Assembly (NCBI GenBank): GCA_964418695.1
Contig: CAYQMN010000001.1
Location: 1 to 64,000 of the forward strand
Source of the DNA: Prado023 sp964418695
Lineage (GTDB): Bacteria > Actinomycetota > Actinomycetes > S36-B12 > CAIYMF01
DNA: 64,000 nucleotides
Direction: 5' to 3'
The position numbers and the translations under genes are program-made. Position 1 is the stretch's first letter. Every line of letters starts with the position of its first letter. This document shows positions 8,504 to 17,425 of this stretch, one piece after another. The notes under the pieces were generated by a model, which saw nothing but the letters and a program-made list of their open reading frames with translations, did not search any database and was not told the DNA's origin.

Positions 8504-8866
8504 ATGGCACTGTCCAAGCCCGAGATCGACTTCCAGCCCGGCCCCGCCCCCACCGAGCTGGTCATCCGCGACGTCGTCGTCGGCGACGGTGCGGAGGCGC
8601 TGCCCGGAGCCAAGGTGAAGGTGCACTACGTCGGCGTCGACTTCGAGAGCGGCGAGCAGTTCGACGCGTCCTGGGATCGCGGGGAGTCCATCGAGTTCCC
8701 GCTGACCGGCCTGATCCAGGGCTGGCAGGACGGCATCCCGGGCATGCGCGTGGGCGGCCGGCGCGAGCTGACCATCCCGCCGCGCATGGCCTACGGCGAA
8801 TCCGGTCGCCATCGCCTGGCCGGGCGCACGCTGGTCTTCGTGATCGACCTGCTGGCCGTTCGCTGA
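8504..8866 (+). CDS. Cytoplasmic FKBP-type peptidyl-prolyl isomerase
   Basis: This is a single-domain FKBP of 120 aa, catalysing cis-trans isomerisation of prolyl bonds. It shows VKVHYVGVDFESGEQFDASW, the classical FKBP core start, then a GLIQGWQDGIPGMRVGGRR loop, IPPRMAYG and LVFVIDLL. There is no signal peptide, so it is cytoplasmic, unlike the lipoprotein paralogue just upstream. The ATG is preceded by GAGAGGACC. It is probably co-transcribed with the upstream FKBP and possibly pafBC. Confidence 0.94.
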   Translation: MALSKPEIDFQPGPAPTELVIRDVVVGDGAEALPGAKVKVHYVGVDFESGEQFDASWDRGESIEFPLTGLIQGWQDGIPGMRVGGRRELTIPPRMAYGESGRHRLAGRTLVFVIDLLAVR

Positions 8867-8910
8867 GCTCACTGGATCGGTCCCACCCGCCCGTCGAAGG
8901 AGCGATCCCC

Positions 8911-10923
8911 GTGGCCCAGGAGCAGCCAGCCGATCGCGGCCCCGGCACCGGGGAGGCGCAGCCCTACCCGAAGGCCCAGCGGTTGCTGAACCTGCTGATG
9001 GCGCTGCGCGCGACCGGGGTCGGCCTGGACCGCGACCAGCTGCGCGCGCAGGTGCGCGGCTACGACGCCGAGGCGACTGCCGAGACGTTCGCGCGGATGT
9101 TCGAGCGCGACAAGGACGAGCTGCGGGCGATGGGCGTGCCCGTCACCTCGCTGATGGACGCCTCGGGGGCGGTGACCGGCTACCGGATCGCCGGCAGCTG
9201 GGCGCTGCCCGCCCTGGACCTGGACCGGGCCGAGCTGGCGGTCCTGCGGCTGGCCGCCCGCCTCTGGCAGCGCGGCGAGCTGGGCACCGCGGCCCTGAAC
9301 GCGCTGCGCAAGGTCGAGGCCCAGCTCGGGGTCGGCGCGCAGGAGGCCGAGGGGCCGGCCGCGCCGATCGCCGGCCTCACCGCCGACTCGCCCGTGCTGC
9401 ACGACCTGGTCGCCGCCGCTGGCTCGCACACCACCGTCACGTTCGACTACCGCAAGGGTGAGACGGGTCCGGCGCAGCCGCGGCAGGTGCAGCCCTGGGG
9501 CGTGGTGCTCTGGCGCGCCCACTGGTACCTGGTGGGCCACGATCTGGACCGGGGCGCCCAGCGGGTGTTCCGGGCCTCCCGGATCAGCGGCGCGGTGCAC
9601 CCCCTGGGCGACCCGGGCGCCTTCGAGGTCCCGAGCGACTTCGACGCGGCCGCCGCGATCGGCCGGTTCAACGCCGCCGACCGGATCCTGATCGAGGTGG
9701 CGCTGGCACCCGGGGCGGGTGCCGCGCTGCGCCAGCAGGCCGTGCAGACGCAGCCCGGTCCGGCAGGCGGCTGGGATTTGGTCACGTTCCCCGCCGAGAC
9801 ACCGGCCGAGGGGGTGGGCCGGGTCCTGGCGCTCGGGGCGACCGCCCGAGTCCGGGGCCCGCAGGAGGCGCTGGCCGAGGCACTCGTCCAGCTCGACGCG
9901 CTCGTCCGGGCGCAGGAGCAGCCGGCCGACCCCAGCGGTCGGGTGGCCAGCGGCCACGCGCGGCTGCCGGGCAACGCCCAGTTCTCCCGGATGCTGGCCC
10001 TCGTGCCCTGGCTCGTGGCCAACGACGGAGTCACCGTCGCCCAGGCGGCCCGGCACTTCGGGGTGAGCCGCGACCAGCTGGTCGCGGACCTGGGGCTGGT
10101 CATCACCTCCGGCCCGACCGACTGGAACCTGTTCGACATCCAGTACTGGGACGACGACGAGGTGATCGTCGTGCTGGACCCCCTGGAGCTGGCCAAGCCG
10201 CTGACCCTGACCCGCGACGAGGGGTTCGCGATGCTGGTCGCGCTGGACGCCCTGGCGGCCCTGCCGGGCACCGATCAGCCCAGTGCGGTGGCCTCGGCGA
10301 CCGCGAAGGTCCGCGCGGCCCTGGGCGGCCAGGCGCCGGCACCGGGGACGGTGAGTGTGCGGGTCGACCTGCCCGAGGAGCCGATGGCCGCCATCGAGCA
10401 GGCGCGGGCCGGCGGGCGGGTGCTGCACCTGACGTACCTGGGCGGGACCCGCGACGAGATCACCCGGCGCACCGTCGACCCGGTGGACGTGGTGGTGGTC
10501 GACGGGTACGGGTACCTGCGCGCGCACTGCCGGACCGCCGGCGCGCCGCGCAAGTTCCGACTGGACCGGATCCTGGACCTGCGGGTGGGGCTGGAGCCGG
10601 CGGAGCCGGTCGCCCTGGACGAGGCCGCGGTGGAGCCGATGGCGGTGGCGCTGGCCGGCACCGGGCGCGCGGTCGTGGTCGACGTCGCGCTGGGCTCGCC
10701 GGTCCTGGACCGGCACCCGGTGTCGCGTCGCTGGACCCTGCCCGGTGGGCGCATCCGCGCGGAGCTGCCGGTCGGCGACTTCGCGTGGGCTCGTCAGCTC
10801 GTGCTGCGGTCGGGCGGGTCGGTCGTGCTGCGCGAGCCGGAGTGGCTGGCCGACGAGATTCTGGCAGTGGCGCGGGAACTGCGCCGGCAAGTGGGCAGCG
10901 AAACCGTTCGACATCAGCCCTGA
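8911..10923 (+). CDS. pafBC: Fused WYL-domain transcriptional regulator PafBC
   Basis: PafB and PafC form a transcription activator of the LexA-independent DNA-damage response in actinobacteria. Here both halves are one 670-residue polypeptide: an HTH plus WYL module (about residues 1-325) followed by a second HTH plus WYL module. The first starts at KAQRLLNLLMALRATGVGLD; the second HTH is near FSRMLALVPWLVANDGVTVAQAARHFGVS. Natural fusions of this kind are known, for example in Arthrobacter. The GTG start has AAGGAGCG at 8897-8904. It keeps the conserved position downstream of the pup-proteasome genes even though its known role is in DNA repair. Confidence 0.92.
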   Translation: MAQEQPADRGPGTGEAQPYPKAQRLLNLLMALRATGVGLDRDQLRAQVRGYDAEATAETFARMFERDKDELRAMGVPVTSLMDASGAVTGYRIAGSWALPALDLDRAELAVLRLAARLWQRGELGTAALNALRKVEAQLGVGAQEAEGPAAPIAGLTADSPVLHDLVAAAGSHTTVTFDYRKGETGPAQPRQVQPWGVVLWRAHWYLVGHDLDRGAQRVFRASRISGAVHPLGDPGAFEVPSDFDAAAAIGRFNAADRILIEVALAPGAGAALRQQAVQTQPGPAGGWDLVTFPAETPAEGVGRVLALGATARVRGPQEALAEALVQLDALVRAQEQPADPSGRVASGHARLPGNAQFSRMLALVPWLVANDGVTVAQAARHFGVSRDQLVADLGLVITSGPTDWNLFDIQYWDDDEVIVVLDPLELAKPLTLTRDEGFAMLVALDALAALPGTDQPSAVASATAKVRAALGGQAPAPGTVSVRVDLPEEPMAAIEQARAGGRVLHLTYLGGTRDEITRRTVDPVDVVVVDGYGYLRAHCRTAGAPRKFRLDRILDLRVGLEPAEPVALDEAAVEPMAVALAGTGRAVVVDVALGSPVLDRHPVSRRWTLPGGRIRAELPVGDFAWARQLVLRSGGSVVLREPEWLADEILAVARELRRQVGSETVRHQP

Positions 10924-11044
10924 GTTGTTGCAACATCACCCACTTTCGACACATCATTCCGGAATAAGGAGCTACCGGAACAGCACTCTTGGGCCGGCGG
11001 CTCTTCAAAGGGGCAAGGTGCGGCGCGGCGAGAGGGGGCAGGTG
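10924..11044. other. AT-richer intergenic region with small palindromes
   Basis: This gap is visibly less GC-rich than its surroundings. It holds a perfect 10-bp palindrome TGTTGCAACA (10926-10935) and TTCCGGAA (10957-10964). It probably carries the promoter of the zinc-ribbon gene or of the tat operon, but no standard -35/-10 pair stands out. Confidence 0.4.
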
Positions 11045-11377
11045 ATGACGACGATCAAGGCCACGTGCCCGACGTGCGGCGATGTCGACCTGACACCAGA
11101 GGACATGACAGTCACGGTGGCCGAAGAGGCCGGCTGGTCGACCTATTCCTTCATGTGCAACGCCTGCGCGGTGACGATCACCAAACCGGCCGACGACGAG
11201 ATCGTGCGGCTCCTGACCGGGGCCGGCGTGCGGCTGCGCCGGGTCCATGTGCCAGGTGAGTTCCTGGAGTCGCAGAAGCTCAATCGCACCGCGCCGCCGC
11301 TCACCGAGGACGATCTGCTCGACTTCGCGCTCTGGCTGGGCCGCGATGTCGACGTCATCAGCGCCGCCGGCTCCTAG
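11045..11377 (+). CDS. Small zinc-ribbon protein of unknown function
   Basis: This is a 110-residue protein with two CxxC knuckles, CPTCGDVDL near the N-terminus and CNAC about 30 residues later, the spacing of a zinc ribbon. The remainder is acidic, with a C-terminal helical segment (LTEDDLLDFALWLG). The start is ATG 11045 or the adjacent GTG 11042; both follow GAGAGGGGG. It sits between pafBC and tatA. No enzymatic motif is visible, and no function is proposed beyond likely zinc binding. Confidence 0.75.
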   Translation: MTTIKATCPTCGDVDLTPEDMTVTVAEEAGWSTYSFMCNACAVTITKPADDEIVRLLTGAGVRLRRVHVPGEFLESQKLNRTAPPLTEDDLLDFALWLGRDVDVISAAGS

Positions 11378-11458
11378 CGCACCTGTTGGGCGCGCGCCCG
11401 CTGCGGACGTAGGCTCTGCGGTGACTGCGCGGGCGCGCAGGCGTCCGATGGAGGTGCC

Positions 11459-11770
11459 ATGCCCAACCTGAAGGGTTCCGAGTGGCTGATCATCATCCTG
11501 CTGATCGCGCTGCTGTTCGGGGCGAAGCGGCTGCCGGAGGCCGCGCGTGGCCTCGGGCGCTCGCTGCGCATCTTCAAGGCTGAGGTCAAGGGGCTCAACG
11601 ACGACGAGCCGGCCTCGCCCTCGGTCACCCCCACGGCTGCGACCACGACGGCCGTCCCGCCGGCCAGCGCGCCCGTGGGCGACCCGATCGTCCCGCCGAC
11701 CGCTCAGCTGCCGCCGGCGACCCCGGCCCCGGCGCAGACTCAGGCTCCCCAGCCCCCCGCCTCGGCGTGA
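11459..11770 (+). CDS. tatA: Twin-arginine translocase subunit TatA
   Basis: TatA forms the membrane pore component of the Tat export system for folded proteins. The 103-residue product has the classic layout: one N-terminal transmembrane helix (EWLIIILLIALLFGAKRLPE), the FGxKRLP hinge, an amphipathic helix (ARGLGRSLRIFKAEV) and a long Pro/Ala-rich cytoplasmic tail. GGAGGT at 11449-11454 fits the ATG. Its stop overlaps the GTG of tatC (GTGA), so TatA and TatC are made together. Confidence 0.95.
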   Translation: MPNLKGSEWLIIILLIALLFGAKRLPEAARGLGRSLRIFKAEVKGLNDDEPASPSVTPTAATTTAVPPASAPVGDPIVPPTAQLPPATPAPAQTQAPQPPASA

Positions 11771-12612
11771 CCACGCCCACGGCGTCCCGGCGTCGCCGGC
11801 GCCGTGCGGCTGCCGGACCCGACGCCTCGATGCCGCTGGTGGACCATCTGCGCGAGCTGCGCCGCCGGCTGGTCATCTCCCTGCTGGCGATCGCGGTGGG
11901 CATGACGATCGGCTGGATCTTCTACGACCCGATCTTCGCCCTGATCCGGGCGCCGTTCGACGACGTGGTCGCCCAGGCGCAGGCCGCCGGGCGCGACGTG
12001 ACCCTGGCGTTCACCGGCGTGGTCGACCCGTTCGTCATGAAGCTCAAGGTCGCCGCGATGGTCGGCGTCGTGCTGGCCAGCCCGGTCTGGCTCTACCAGC
12101 TGTGGCGGTTCATCACCCCGGGTCTGCACCGCAACGAGCGCCGATGGGCACTGGCGTTCGTCGCAGTGGCCACCCCACTGTTCCTGACCGGCGTGGCGCT
12201 GGCGTACTTCTTCCTGCCCCGCGGGCTGGGCGTCCTGCTCGGGTTCACCCCGGAGAGCATCGAGAACATCATCTCGGTCGAGCGCTACCTGTCGTTCTTC
12301 CTGCGCATGCTGCTGGTGTTCGGGCTGGGCTTCCTGATCCCGCTGCTGGTGGTGGCGCTGAACTTCGTCGGCATCCTGCCCGCGGCCAAGCTGCGCGCCT
12401 GGTGGCGCTGGATCGTCATGGGCGTGGTGGTGTTCGCCGCGATCGCGACGCCCACCGGCGACCCGTTCAACCTGGCGCTGCTGGCCGTGCCGCTGCTGCT
12501 CCTGGTGGGGCTGGCCGGTCTGGTCTGCGCGCTGAACGACCGGCGCCGGGCCCGCCGGGCGGCGGCGCAGCCGCAATGGGGCGACGACGAGACCTCCGAC
12601 CTGTCCGTGTGA
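11767..12612 (+). CDS. tatC: Twin-arginine translocase subunit TatC
   Basis: TatC is the signal-peptide receptor of the Tat pathway. The product is 281 aa with about six transmembrane helices, and it carries the conserved cytoplasmic N-terminal motif MPLVDHLRELRRRL. The FITPGLHRNERR loop and the VERYLSFFLRMLLVFGLGF region are also typical. An Arg-rich N-terminal extension (RRRRRRAAAG) precedes the core. The GTG start overlaps the tatA stop codon. No tatB is present in this window. Confidence 0.95.
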   Translation: MTTPTASRRRRRRAAAGPDASMPLVDHLRELRRRLVISLLAIAVGMTIGWIFYDPIFALIRAPFDDVVAQAQAAGRDVTLAFTGVVDPFVMKLKVAAMVGVVLASPVWLYQLWRFITPGLHRNERRWALAFVAVATPLFLTGVALAYFFLPRGLGVLLGFTPESIENIISVERYLSFFLRMLLVFGLGFLIPLLVVALNFVGILPAAKLRAWWRWIVMGVVVFAAIATPTGDPFNLALLAVPLLLLVGLAGLVCALNDRRRARRAAAQPQWGDDETSDLSV

Positions 12613-12697
12613 GCACCCGGCACGCCTCGGGCGAGCAGCCGACGCCGAGCGGGGCGCGGGGCGGGCGCGGGGAGTCGCTGAGGTAGGTTCACGCCCC

Positions 12698-13594
12698 GTG
12701 GAGCGACGCATCGGTGTGCTGGTCAACCCCTCGGCCGGCAAGGGAAAGGCCAGCAGCAGCGTCCGTCAGGTGATCGGTGCCCTGGGCGATCTCGGCGACC
12801 AGGTGCTGCCGATCCAGGGCGACTCGGCCGAGCATGCCCAGGTGCTGGTGCGCGAGGCGGTGGCCGGCGGGCTGGACATGCTGGTCGCGCTCGGCGGCGA
12901 CGGCACCGTGCACCTGGCGCTGCAGGCGGTCGCCGGCACGCAGACCCCCCTGGGCATCGTCCCGGTGGGCACCGGCAACGACGGCGCCGCCGCGATCGGC
13001 CTGGAGAAGCGCAGCCCACGCGAGGCCGCGCGGGCCATCCTCGACGGTGAGGTCCGCTCGTTCGACGTGGGCCACGTGGTCACGGCCGAGGGCAACGAGG
13101 CGTACTTCCTCTGCGTGCTGTCGACCGGATTCGACTCCCTGGTCAACGATCGGGCGAACCGGATGACCAGGCCCAGCGGCGACGCGCGCTACGTGGTGGC
13201 GGTGCTGGGCGAGCTGCGCTCGTTCGAGCCGATCCACTACACCACCGAGATCGACGGCGTGGTCCGGGAACGGCCGGGGATGATCGCCGCGTTCGCCAAC
13301 GCCCAGTCGTTCGGCGGCGGGATGAAGGTCGCCCCGCACGCGGACCTGCACGACGGGCTGCTGGACATGATCTGGGTCGACCCGATCTCGCGCGGCAGGC
13401 TGATCCGGCTCTTCCCGAGCATCTACTCGGGCAAGCACGTGAAGAACCCGGCGGTGCATGAGTCCCGGGTCCGCTCGGCCCGGGTGTCGGCCGAGGGTGC
13501 GATCGCGTTCGCCGACGGGGAGTGGGTCGGCACGCTGCCGGTGACGGTGACCAGCGTGCCCGACGGCGTGCGGATCGTCGTGCCCCAGCGCTGA
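12698..13594 (+). CDS. Diacylglycerol kinase-like lipid kinase
   Basis: This is a soluble DAGK-catalytic-domain protein of 298 aa, expected to phosphorylate diacylglycerol or a related lipid alcohol with ATP. It has the nucleotide-binding signature GGDGTVHLALQAV and the following PLGIVPVGTGNDGAAAIGL, plus a C-terminal beta domain. Sphingosine-kinase-like or YegS-like specificity cannot be excluded. The GTG start has TAGGTT (12684-12689) eight bases upstream and no Shine-Dalgarno, so a leaderless transcript is likely. It is separated by 85 bp from tatC and is followed 90 bp later by helY. Confidence 0.9.
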   Translation: MERRIGVLVNPSAGKGKASSSVRQVIGALGDLGDQVLPIQGDSAEHAQVLVREAVAGGLDMLVALGGDGTVHLALQAVAGTQTPLGIVPVGTGNDGAAAIGLEKRSPREAARAILDGEVRSFDVGHVVTAEGNEAYFLCVLSTGFDSLVNDRANRMTRPSGDARYVVAVLGELRSFEPIHYTTEIDGVVRERPGMIAAFANAQSFGGGMKVAPHADLHDGLLDMIWVDPISRGRLIRLFPSIYSGKHVKNPAVHESRVRSARVSAEGAIAFADGEWVGTLPVTVTSVPDGVRIVVPQR

Positions 13595-13684
13595 GCGGGG
13601 CCGGACCGGCCGGGCGGCGCTCGGCGTGGCGCTCGGCGCGGCTCTCGCCGGGCTCCGGCAGGCGCAGGCGGTAGCGTCGCGTCC

Positions 13685-16414
13685 GTGGCCGAGCCCCGCG
13701 ACGACCCGGCCCTGCAGGGCTTCCGCGCGCTGTACGAGTTCGGGCTGGACGGCTTCCAGGAGCGGGCCTGCCAGAGCCTGCTGGCCGGGCGCGGCGTACT
13801 GGTCGCCGCTCCGACGGGCGCGGGCAAGACCGTGGTCGGCGAGTTCGCCGTCCATCTGGCGCTGCTGCGCGGCGGCAAGTGCTTCTACACGACGCCGATC
13901 AAGGCACTGTCCAACCAGAAGTACCACGACCTGGTCGCCCGCTACGGCGCGGACCGGGTCGGGCTGCTGACCGGCGACACCTCGATCCACGGCGAGGCGC
14001 CGATCGTGGTGATGACCACCGAGGTCCTGCGCAACATGCTCTACGCCGGCTCGCCGACCCTGACCGGCCTGGCTTTCGTGGTGATGGACGAGGTTCACTA
14101 CCTGGCCGACCGGTCGCGGGGCGCGGTCTGGGAAGAGGTCATCGTCACCCTGGCCGAGTCGATCAGCGTGGTGGCGCTGTCGGCGACCGTGAGCAACGCC
14201 GAGGAGTTCGGCGCGTGGCTGGCCGAGGTGCGTGGGGACACCGACGTCGTGGTCGAGGAGCACCGGCCGGTGCCGCTGTGGCAGCACGTCCTGGCCCGCG
14301 GCTCGCTGCACGACCTGTTCGCCGAGGGCTCGCAGATCAACCCCGAGCTGCTCCGGCTGGCACGCAACGACGAGCGGGTGGAGAAGTCTCAGCGGCAGTT
14401 CCGGGTCGAGCACAACACCCGGGCCCAGGCCGGTCAGCGCCCCAGCCGAGGCGGGCGCCGGCCGCGGCCGGTGCCCGGCGCCCAGCGCCCCGACATCGTG
14501 CGGGCCCTGCAGCGCGCCGACCTGCTGCCGTGCATCAGCTTCATCTTCAGCCGCGCCGGCTGCGAGGCCGCGGTCGGGCAGTGTCTGGCCGCGGGCCTGG
14601 CGCTGACCACCCCGGCCGAGCGGGTGGCGATCCGCGAGCGGGCCCTGGCCCGGGTGGCCGACCTGCCCCCGGCGGATCTGGCCGTGCTCGGCTTCGACGG
14701 CTGGATCGACGCGCTGGAGCGCGGCTTCGCCGCCCACCACGCAGGGCTGATCCCGGTGTTCAAGGAGACCGTCGAGGAGCTGTTCCAGGCCGGTCTGGTG
14801 AAGGTCGTGCATGCCACCGAGACGCTCGCGCTGGGCATCAACATGCCAGCGCGGGCGGTCGTGCTGGAGCGGCTGGTCAAGTGGAACGGCGAGACGCACG
14901 CGGCGATCACGGCCGGTGAGTACACGCAGCTGACCGGGCGGGCCGGCCGGCGCGGGATCGACGTGGAGGGCCACGCGGTCGTCGTGTGGCACCAGGGGCT
15001 GGACCCGGTCGCGCTGGCCGGGCTGGCCGCCACCCGGACCTATCCGCTGGTCTCCAGCTTCCGGCCCTCGTCGAACATGGCGGTGAACCTGATCGGCCAG
15101 CTCGGACGGTCGGCGGCGCGCGAGGTGCTGGAGTCCTCGTTCGCCCAGTTCCAGGCCGACCGCGGCTACGTCGGGCTGGCCCGGCAGATCGCGCGCAACG
15201 AGGAGGCGGTCGCGGGCTACCGCGAGGCGATGACCTGCCACCTGGGCGACTTCGGCCAGTACGCCGCGATCCGCCGCGAGCTGTCGCAGCGGGAGAAGGG
15301 GGCCGCCCGGGCCAACGCGGCGGCCCGCCGCTCGCGGATTGCCGATGCGCTGGCCGACCTGGAGCCCGGCGACGTGATCCTCGTGCCGGCTGGCCGGCGG
15401 TCGGGACCGGCGGTGGTCGTCGATCCCGGGCTGTCGCTGGGCGAGGACCCGCGGCCGTTCGTGCTGACACCGGACCGTCGGGTCCGCCGGCTGAGCGTCG
15501 TGGACTTCCCGAGCGCGCCGCCGGTCCTGGACCGCATCCGGATCCCGCGCGGGTTCGCCCCGCGCTCGGCCAACTCCCGGCGCGACCTGGCCGCGGCCCT
15601 GCGCGCCAAGCTGGACAGCATCGAGGTGCCGCGGATGACCCGGCACGCCCGGGGCCACGAGGAGGACCATCAGCTCGCCGAGCTGCGCGCCCGGATGCGA
15701 GCGCACCCCTGTCACGGGTGCAGCGACCGTGAGCAGCACGCTCGGTGGGCCGAGCGCGCGGGCCGGCTGGAGGCCGAGACCAACGGGCTGCGCCGGCGGC
15801 TGGACGCCCGGACCGCCTCGATCGCCCGGCAGTTCGACCGGATCTGCGCGGTGCTCGCCGAGCTGGGCTACCTGACCGACGAGGGCCCCGACCCGCACGT
15901 GACCCGGGCCGGCCGGCAGCTGGCCGGGATCTACGGCGAGTCCGACCTGCTTGCGATGCAGTGCCTGCGGGCCGGGCTGTGGGACAGGCTGGCGCCGGCC
16001 GACCTCGCGGCGGCGTGCTCCGTGCTGGTCTACGAGTCCCGTGGCGGCGACTCAGCTGCCGGGCAGACGCCGGTCCGGGTGCCGCACAGCGTGCGGGAGG
16101 TCTACTCCCGGACTCTGGACGTCGCCGGGGATCTGGAGGTGCTGGAGCGCCGTCACCACCTGCCGGTGACCCGCGACCCGGATCCCGGGTTCGCGTGGGC
16201 GATCCATCGCTGGGCGGGTGGGGCCACGCTGCGCACGGTCCTGGAGGGCTCGGACCTGACGGCAGGGGACTTCGTGCGCTGGACCAAGCAGGTGATCGAC
16301 TTCCTCGGCCAGCTGGTCGCCGTCGCCGAGGACCCGACCCTGATCCGCAACGCCCGTACTGCGATCGACGGGATGCGCCGAGGTGTGGTGGCCCTGGGCC
16401 CCGACGCCGGCTGA
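13685..16414 (+). CDS. helY: Ski2-like DEVH-box RNA helicase HelY
   Basis: This is a large superfamily 2 helicase of the Ski2/Mtr4 type, 909 aa. The N-terminal ATPase half shows APTGAGKT (residues 42-49), the DEVH box in VMDEVHYL and SALSAT-type motif III (VALSATVSN). The second RecA domain has the QLTGRAGRRG motif VI. The C-terminal part matches the DSHCT helical region, with a Cys-pair segment HPCHGCSD. HelY downstream of tatC is a conserved actinobacterial arrangement. The GTG start is preceded by TAGCGT (13672-13677) and seven bases, predicting a leaderless mRNA. Confidence 0.94.
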   Translation: MAEPRDDPALQGFRALYEFGLDGFQERACQSLLAGRGVLVAAPTGAGKTVVGEFAVHLALLRGGKCFYTTPIKALSNQKYHDLVARYGADRVGLLTGDTSIHGEAPIVVMTTEVLRNMLYAGSPTLTGLAFVVMDEVHYLADRSRGAVWEEVIVTLAESISVVALSATVSNAEEFGAWLAEVRGDTDVVVEEHRPVPLWQHVLARGSLHDLFAEGSQINPELLRLARNDERVEKSQRQFRVEHNTRAQAGQRPSRGGRRPRPVPGAQRPDIVRALQRADLLPCISFIFSRAGCEAAVGQCLAAGLALTTPAERVAIRERALARVADLPPADLAVLGFDGWIDALERGFAAHHAGLIPVFKETVEELFQAGLVKVVHATETLALGINMPARAVVLERLVKWNGETHAAITAGEYTQLTGRAGRRGIDVEGHAVVVWHQGLDPVALAGLAATRTYPLVSSFRPSSNMAVNLIGQLGRSAAREVLESSFAQFQADRGYVGLARQIARNEEAVAGYREAMTCHLGDFGQYAAIRRELSQREKGAARANAAARRSRIADALADLEPGDVILVPAGRRSGPAVVVDPGLSLGEDPRPFVLTPDRRVRRLSVVDFPSAPPVLDRIRIPRGFAPRSANSRRDLAAALRAKLDSIEVPRMTRHARGHEEDHQLAELRARMRAHPCHGCSDREQHARWAERAGRLEAETNGLRRRLDARTASIARQFDRICAVLAELGYLTDEGPDPHVTRAGRQLAGIYGESDLLAMQCLRAGLWDRLAPADLAAACSVLVYESRGGDSAAGQTPVRVPHSVREVYSRTLDVAGDLEVLERRHHLPVTRDPDPGFAWAIHRWAGGATLRTVLEGSDLTAGDFVRWTKQVIDFLGQLVAVAEDPTLIRNARTAIDGMRRGVVALGPDAG

Positions 16415-16463
16415 GCCCCGCGCCCTCCCGCCGGAGGTGGGCGTGGGCCGCGCGAGACCGTGC

Positions 16464-17381
16464 TCAGACTTGAGTGGCGGCCTGGGCGATCGCCTCGGTG
16501 AGGCGGCCGACTGCGCCGCCGATGCCCCAGCGCTCGACCAGCTCGGCGAGCCGCTGGGGGTCCGCCGGCGTGGCCGGCAGGGTCGCGTCCAGCTCGGGCA
16601 GCGCCACCTCGGCGGTGCGCACGACCTCCTGAGCGCGGGTCAGGTAGTCCCGGCCGTCCCGCAGCGCGCGGACGATGCTGCCGCGCAGCGTCGGCGGCTC
16701 GGCATCAGCGGCAGCCAGCAGTGCCTCCAGGCTGCCGTACGTGGTGAGCAGGGTCGCCGCACCCTTGGCCCCGATCCCCGGGATGCCGGGCAGCCCGTCG
16801 GAAGGATCGCCGCGCAGGATCGACATCTCCGCGTACTGCTGAGGCGCGACCCCGTACGCGGCCACCACGGCTGCCTCGTCCAGCACCTGCATGCGCCGGA
16901 TGCCGCGGCCGACGTAGAGCAGCGTGATCCCGGCGGAATCGTCGACCAGCTGGACCATGTCCCGGTCGCCGGAGACCACCTCGACCGGCTCGCCGGCCGC
17001 CCCGCAGCGGTGCGCCAGGGTGCCCATGATGTCGTCCGCCTCGTAGCCGGCCGCGCCCACGCGGGCGATCCCGATCGCGGCCAGCACGTCGGCGATGACG
17101 CCGACCTGCGGGGTCAGGGCGTCGGGCACCTCCTCACCGCCCTCGACGGCCACCCGGTGGGCCTTGTACGTGGGCAGCAGGTCGACCCGCCACTGCGGGC
17201 GCCAGTCGTCGTCCCAGCACGCGACCAGCTGCGTGGGTCGCCGGGACGCCACCAGCGCGGCGGTCATGTCCAGGAACCCGCGGACCGCGTTGGTCGGGGT
17301 GCCGTCCGGCGCGGTGATCGACTCGGGCGAGGCGTGGAACGCGCGGAAGTACAGCCCGGCGGAGTCCAGCAGCATGAGCAT
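16464..17381 (-). CDS. 5'-3' exonuclease (PolI N-terminal-domain-like)
   Basis: This is a stand-alone flap/5'-3' exonuclease of 305 aa, like the N-terminal domain of DNA polymerase I. Acidic metal-binding residues are visible in LLDSAGLYFRAFHA, YEADDIMGTLA and VSGDRDMVQLV. The helix-hairpin-helix DGLPGIPGIGAKGAATLL binds DNA. There is no polymerase domain. The start MLMLLDSAG at 17381 is chosen over a six-codon longer form; there is no clear ribosome-binding site for either. It is divergent from the acyl-CoA dehydrogenase, with only 44 bp between starts. It probably acts in removal of RNA primers or flaps. Confidence 0.92.
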   Translation of the reverse strand: MLMLLDSAGLYFRAFHASPESITAPDGTPTNAVRGFLDMTAALVASRRPTQLVACWDDDWRPQWRVDLLPTYKAHRVAVEGGEEVPDALTPQVGVIADVLAAIGIARVGAAGYEADDIMGTLAHRCGAAGEPVEVVSGDRDMVQLVDDSAGITLLYVGRGIRRMQVLDEAAVVAAYGVAPQQYAEMSILRGDPSDGLPGIPGIGAKGAATLLTTYGSLEALLAAADAEPPTLRGSIVRALRDGRDYLTRAQEVVRTAEVALPELDATLPATPADPQRLAELVERWGIGGAVGRLTEAIAQAATQV

Positions 17382-17425
17382 GCCCGCATCCTGCCGCACC
17401 GGACCCCTTGGCTACCGTTGCCCGG

